From assembly GCF_000222025.1 (NCBI RefSeq), contig NZ_AFQO01000015.1, positions 214,407-278,406 on the forward strand: a stretch of DNA of 64,000 nt, given 5' to 3'. The notes beneath the pieces are model-generated. The model was given only the letters and a program-made list of their open reading frames with translations, had not been told where the DNA came from and ran no database searches. Positions within the stretch are counted from its first letter, which is position 1, and every line of letters begins with the position of its first letter. The translations under genes were made by a program, and so were the position numbers. The stretch comes from Haemophilus haemolyticus M19501 (GTDB lineage: Bacteria > Pseudomonadota > Gammaproteobacteria > Enterobacterales > Pasteurellaceae). Below, in pieces: positions 59,828-64,000 of the stretch.

Positions 59828-62800
59828 TTACCACTGGTAACCAACACCAGCTGCAACACCTGTTTTACCTTGACTATTGGTTGTGCCTGACAAGCGAATA
59901 ATCACTTTGCCATTATCGGAAATTCTTGATACCCCGATAGCTAAACCATTTTGACCTTGATAACTACTTCCCGCAATAGAAACCATTGATTTACCTGGCA
60001 TAGAGGCTTGTGGTAACTGTGAAGCGGCTAATGCACTTGCCGTACCTGCATCTGCACGTTTGCCCACTTTATTCACTTGTCCAGCAAGGTTTGTTACCCC
60101 TTTTGCCACGGCATACAATTGACTTCCGTTAATCGCATCGGTTGAAGTAGCAGAGATTTCGCCTGCCGCGACGTTTTGGATACGTCTTTCTTCGCCGCTT
60201 GCGCCGACAGAAACCGCACCGTGCGCCGTTGCGCCAGCAAAGCCTTTTACCGTACCCGTTGCGCCAGCAGTTGTAGTGTTACCCGCCGTACCGTCGGATT
60301 TCAGGTTTTTACCCTTATCTTTTGTCGCAGTTGAAGCATTACCGAGATAAACAGAATTTTCTACGGTTTCGCCTAAGGCTTGCGGCACGGTTACTTTCGT
60401 CTTCGTACCGTCTTTTCCAACCACTTCTTTTTCTTCGGTCAGTACATTGCCATTTGCATCACGTTTCGCATTCACACTATTACCCAACACAAAAGTGTTT
60501 TTAGAAGTAATACGGTTATCGTTACCGAAAGCGTAGCTGCCGCTGGCTTTATCTTCGATGTAGTTCGGATCGCCGAATGCACCAGATTTATCCGCATTCA
60601 CAACGTTGCCCGTACCAATCGCCACCGTGTTATCGCGTAAGGCTTTTGAGCCATAGCCTAAGGCAATGGCATTATTGCCTGCCGCGTCGGCTTTCGCGCC
60701 AATCGCTGTCGCGAATATGCCACTTGCGCTGGAATCGATTTCATTGCTTCGTTCCTCTCTGCGTTTGGCAGTGCCGTCGTTGGAGTGGAAGAACTTAATC
60801 CCTTGTTCATTCATATTGTAGATGGCTTCAACCACTGAATTAGTGATGACTTCTTTTCTGCCCTCCACATTATAAGTGGTCAATAATGGTTTACCGTCGT
60901 CTCCCACTACAACATTGTTATAGACTTTAGTCGTAGTCTTACCATCAACTTTATTTTCTACCGTCACATTAGTGATATTCGGAGCTTTATTGCCGGTCAA
61001 TGCGAAAATCTGGCTGCCGTTTACTGCTTGTTTACTGGTTGGCGAAATATCGCCATTAGCCACATTGTCAATGACCACGCCTTTACCGTTCGATTGATTG
61101 TTCGGATCAAGGCGGACAACGTGTTTTTCATCGGTAGAAACTTTATTACTCTCCACTTCCCCTTTATCTTTATCCGCAGTACCGTCAGCATTGGTGTGAT
61201 ACCACTTATCCGCACCATTTTCGGTTACTTTAACAACTTTCTTACCGTTTGCATCCACGTTACCAAGTGTCACTTCTTTGTTACTTACCGTACCATCAGC
61301 ATTCAGTTCATACCATTTTCCATCAGCTTTTTTAACGATTTTCTTACCGTTTGCATCGGTGTTGTAGATTTGCGTTAAAGGCAATTCCACATCGGTTTTC
61401 ACAAAGGTTGTGGTTACTTTATCGCCGTTTGCATCAGTGCTTTCCACCGTTGCCGCGCTCACTTTGGTATTTAAACCATTAGCAAAACGGACTTTATCGT
61501 GGGCATTTACAGTTTCCGCTTTAGTATCAGACAAGGCTTTTGTCTTATCATCAAACGCCGCTTTCGCATCAGCTTCACTTGCCAAACCAAGCTCAAAGCC
61601 TGATTTCGCAATCGCATCAGCCACTTGGTTACCTGTTACATAGCCAGAACCTTTGTTGGTTAGAGTAACTTCGGTATTGTTTCCGTCAGTAGAAACAATT
61701 TTATCGCCTTGAGCTTGATATTTCGCAGCAACTGTATTGCCAGCTGTCACTTTCGGCTGACCAGTTGTTAAGTCAATATCCTCTTTGCTGTAATACTTAT
61801 CGCCAACTTTAACCAAGTTAGTTTCAGAACCATCGGCATTCTTAACGGTAAATTCATTCGATTTAACCACTTCGCCTTTCGCCAATTCAAAGGTAATTTC
61901 GCGCGTACCGTCATCTAGTGTTTTACCAGAAACACTAATACCGTTACTACCTTTGAAATTAACTTTATCGGCATTTCTCACTTGATCATTGTAGCTATCG
62001 CCTGCAGAAATCTGCCAGCCCAAGTTTTTCAAATCGCCCACAGTTGCAGCATTGCTTGATGTTGAATTTGCCAAGTCTGCCAATCCTGCCTTGCCTGGGT
62101 TAGCCACTTTCACAGAAGCTGTACCATCCGTCGGTGCCGCATTATTAGCCCCTAATTTCTCTTTCGGATAATACTTGCCATCATTTGCCAATGCCAATTC
62201 TTTGCCATCTTCAGCTTTTGGAGCATCAAAGGTTTTCGCACCATTTGCAAGATTGCCTAAAGCCGTTGGCTTATTGCTATCTGCAGTTGGACTTACCAAA
62301 TTCACACTTAATTTATCAACTTCTGTTACTTCAGTAGCTGGCTCGCCTTTGTCATCTAAAGTGTAGTATTTATCCCCCACTTTACTTACTGCTTTGCCAT
62401 CTGCTGTCGTGTATTGAACAGGCAAGCCAGTTACATCTGTGCGGACATAAGTATTCGTAACTTGATTACCCTCTTTATCCACATCTGTCACAACAGCCGC
62501 TTTCACTACGGTATTTTTACCATTTGCAAAACGCACATTGTCGTTTGCATTAACACGCTCAAGCGTAACATCTGATAAGGCTTTGCCACCACCAGTAGTA
62601 GCAAAGGCAGAAACAGCTTGTTTATCATTCGCCAAGCCTAAATTCCAACCAGACTTCGCAATGGCTTCTGCCACCTGTCTACCTGTAACCACACCTTGAT
62701 TTTGGTTAGTTAAAGTAACGGCACTTCCCGAAGTATTACCATCAGCACCGACGGTTAAGATTTGATTACCCACTGTTTTATATTTAGCAGCAACTTTCTT

Positions 62801-64000
62801 ACCATTAGTTTCTTTTGGCTTACCTGTTGCAGGATCAATATCTTCCTCGCTGAAGTATTCATCATTAATCTTCACAAGTTTTTTGCCATCTTGTGTGAGG
62901 AATTCATTGTCTTTTAAGACTTCGCCAACATTTACATCATACTTAACAGTGATATTACCTTTATCATCTTTACTTACAGTCGCTTTTGTTGCATTACCAT
63001 CAGCAAAGGTTACATTTGTGCCTGATGTGACAGTTTCAAAGCCATCTTTACCTGCAGCAGGAGTTCCTGTTGTTTTAACTCTCCAACCAGCTTTGTTTAC
63101 AGCACCAATCACTTCTTTTGCAGTCACTAAGCCATTACCTGCGTCTGTATCATCACTCGCCGTAGTACTCGCAACATTGTTTGTATCTTTATTTTCTTTT
63201 CCAGTAAACAACTTACCGTCTTTTTCCTTGATAACAGAAGTCTTCGCACCGATTTTAACTTCAGCACCTTTCTTATTATCTTTTTGAGCTACCGTTACAG
63301 TTGTTGTTTCTCCATCACTAACAAAATCTACCGTATCGTAGGTTGCAACAAAATCAACACTTTCTACTTGATTGCTTGTAGACATCGGTTTAACACCGCG
63401 AATATTCCAACCACTATTTAACACATCGCCAACAGTTGCTGCACGATTACGATGTGCCTCATTAACCTCTTTATCTAGATGCGTTGTATTTCCACCTACA
63501 CGATGGTCATCTAAAGTTGAAGCGATATTAGTCAAGTGAACTTTAGTGTCGCCATTCACACCCGCAGGCTCTTTAGCGAACTTCAAGCCGTCAGCCGTGC
63601 TAGTAATATCTACTTTTGGTGTTGTAGTTCCAGCGGTAGTAGCACCACCAATAGATAACTTGTTACTAAAAGTCGCATTCTCCGTAGTAATATCTTTCGC
63701 CAAAGCAAAGGTTACATTAGCCCCATCACGTTTAACTTTTAAGTTTTTACCCGCTTTTAAGGTTAAGGTGTCGCCTGCTTTGAGAGCTTGGTCTTCAGTT
63801 TCATTTTCGCCTGCTGCATCATTTTCAATATCATCAGTTGTACTTCCCACTTTCACGAAAGTTGAAGCACTATTGACAGCATCTGCAACATCGCCAACAG
63901 TCGCCACTTTTTTCTTGTCATCTGCGGTTGCTTGTCCGCCATTTGAAGCCTTAACAGTTACTTTACCGCGGTCGGCAGTATTGGTATTTCCACCTTGAGC
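59828..64000 (-). CDS. Large trimeric autotransporter adhesin, Hia/Hsf-like mosaic (5' end outside the window)
   Basis: The frame is open to the right edge (first residues visible: AQGGNTNTADRGKV), so at least 1390 C-terminal residues are present. Neck-plus-Trp-ring modules recur: ATVGDVLNSGWNIRGV, VTAKEVIGAVNKAGWRV, VTGRQVAEAIAKSGWNLGLA, ATVGDLKNLGWQIS and VTGNQVADAIAKSGFELGLA. A YadA-like head (FATAIGAKADAAGNNAIALG) lies near 60480-60720. The 240-base C-terminal anchor ends in GVAAGVGYQW. The right part (KIGAKTSVIKEKDGKL, GNITVKYDVNVG) matches my memory of Hia/Hsf. The middle part does not. No phase-variation tract is visible, but the 5' end is not in view. Confidence 0.88.
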   Translation of the reverse strand, partial: AQGGNTNTADRGKVTVKASNGGQATADDKKKVATVGDVADAVNSASTFVKVGSTTDDIENDAAGENETEDQALKAGDTLTLKAGKNLKVKRDGANVTFALAKDITTENATFSNKLSIGGATTAGTTTPKVDITSTADGLKFAKEPAGVNGDTKVHLTNIASTLDDHRVGGNTTHLDKEVNEAHRNRAATVGDVLNSGWNIRGVKPMSTSNQVESVDFVATYDTVDFVSDGETTTVTVAQKDNKKGAEVKIGAKTSVIKEKDGKLFTGKENKDTNNVASTTASDDTDAGNGLVTAKEVIGAVNKAGWRVKTTGTPAAGKDGFETVTSGTNVTFADGNATKATVSKDDKGNITVKYDVNVGEVLKDNEFLTQDGKKLVKINDEYFSEEDIDPATGKPKETNGKKVAAKYKTVGNQILTVGADGNTSGSAVTLTNQNQGVVTGRQVAEAIAKSGWNLGLANDKQAVSAFATTGGGKALSDVTLERVNANDNVRFANGKNTVVKAAVVTDVDKEGNQVTNTYVRTDVTGLPVQYTTADGKAVSKVGDKYYTLDDKGEPATEVTEVDKLSVNLVSPTADSNKPTALGNLANGAKTFDAPKAEDGKELALANDGKYYPKEKLGANNAAPTDGTASVKVANPGKAGLADLANSTSSNAATVGDLKNLGWQISAGDSYNDQVRNADKVNFKGSNGISVSGKTLDDGTREITFELAKGEVVKSNEFTVKNADGSETNLVKVGDKYYSKEDIDLTTGQPKVTAGNTVAAKYQAQGDKIVSTDGNNTEVTLTNKGSGYVTGNQVADAIAKSGFELGLASEADAKAAFDDKTKALSDTKAETVNAHDKVRFANGLNTKVSAATVESTDANGDKVTTTFVKTDVELPLTQIYNTDANGKKIVKKADGKWYELNADGTVSNKEVTLGNVDANGKKVVKVTENGADKWYHTNADGTADKDKGEVESNKVSTDEKHVVRLDPNNQSNGKGVVIDNVANGDISPTSKQAVNGSQIFALTGNKAPNITNVTVENKVDGKTTTKVYNNVVVGDDGKPLLTTYNVEGRKEVITNSVVEAIYNMNEQGIKFFHSNDGTAKRREERSNEIDSSASGIFATAIGAKADAAGNNAIALGYGSKALRDNTVAIGTGNVVNADKSGAFGDPNYIEDKASGSYAFGNDNRITSKNTFVLGNSVNAKRDANGNVLTEEKEVVGKDGTKTKVTVPQALGETVENSVYLGNASTATKDKGKNLKSDGTAGNTTTAGATGTVKGFAGATAHGAVSVGASGEERRIQNVAAGEISATSTDAINGSQLYAVAKGVTNLAGQVNKVGKRADAGTASALAASQLPQASMPGKSMVSIAGSSYQGQNGLAIGVSRISDNGKVIIRLSGTTNSQGKTGVAAGVGYQW

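Noticed and set aside
60322..63998. Several open plus-strand frames across the large autotransporter
   Set aside because: They are shadows of a repetitive, low-stop minus-strand gene with strong codon bias; no start signals or known domains.

Overview
The window reads as a Haemophilus influenzae-type chromosome. It is AT-rich, it is sprinkled with the 9-mer AAGTGCGGT and its complement (the Haemophilus DNA-uptake signal, about 50 copies by eye), and its housekeeping genes have the size and order known from that species. Three accessory blocks resemble what has been described for H. influenzae biogroup aegyptius: a chaperone-usher pilus operon that lacks the classical hif layout, a phase-variable trimeric autotransporter, and a second very large trimeric autotransporter. 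The biogroup is an inference; the genus is close to certain.

Left part (1-24 kb): a truncated membrane-protein gene and a small proline-rich gene sit before nrdB. Then come sucAB on the minus strand and the murein block ldtD-mepK-(tatD)-gloC, which is the E. coli ycbB-ycbK-ycbL order with one insertion. LdtD would make 3-3 crosslinks and MepK would cut them. Next are prc-proQ, the divergent lipid-transport pair letA-letB (seven MCE domains, so LetB and not PqiB), a patatin-like hydrolase, lptG-lptF for LPS export, pepA and a BCCT transporter.

Middle part (24-31 kb): a six-gene pilus operon on the minus strand, in the order major pilin, chaperone, usher, two minor pilins, tip adhesin. A 14-base poly-T tract lies in the upstream region. 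Three 85-bp elements with 22-bp terminal inverted repeats, plus one half element, bracket the usher-to-tip segment. Degenerate copies of the last codons of the tip adhesin are embedded in a 131-bp tandem repeat just downstream of it.

Right-middle part (31-57 kb): modABC with divergent modE, qmcA-ybbJ, manA, a pair of 106-bp dyad repeats, ptsH-ptsI-crr, rsgA/orn, two tRNA-Gly(GCC) genes, wecA, the phase-variable autotransporter (18 tetranucleotide units, out of frame in this sequence, so OFF), glnD, map, erpA-yacL-mrcB, purC with a PurR box, and argG with two tandem ARG boxes.

Right end (56-64 kb): a 5-oxoprolinase operon pxpB-pxpC-pxpA followed by an NRAMP-family transporter, then the 3' 4.2 kb of a Hia/Hsf-like mosaic autotransporter that runs off the window. 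Glutamate supply (PxpABC, 2-oxoglutarate dehydrogenase, GlnD) is a metabolic thread; surface adhesion with several switching or recombining devices is the main accessory theme. No insertion sequence, prophage or CRISPR array was seen.
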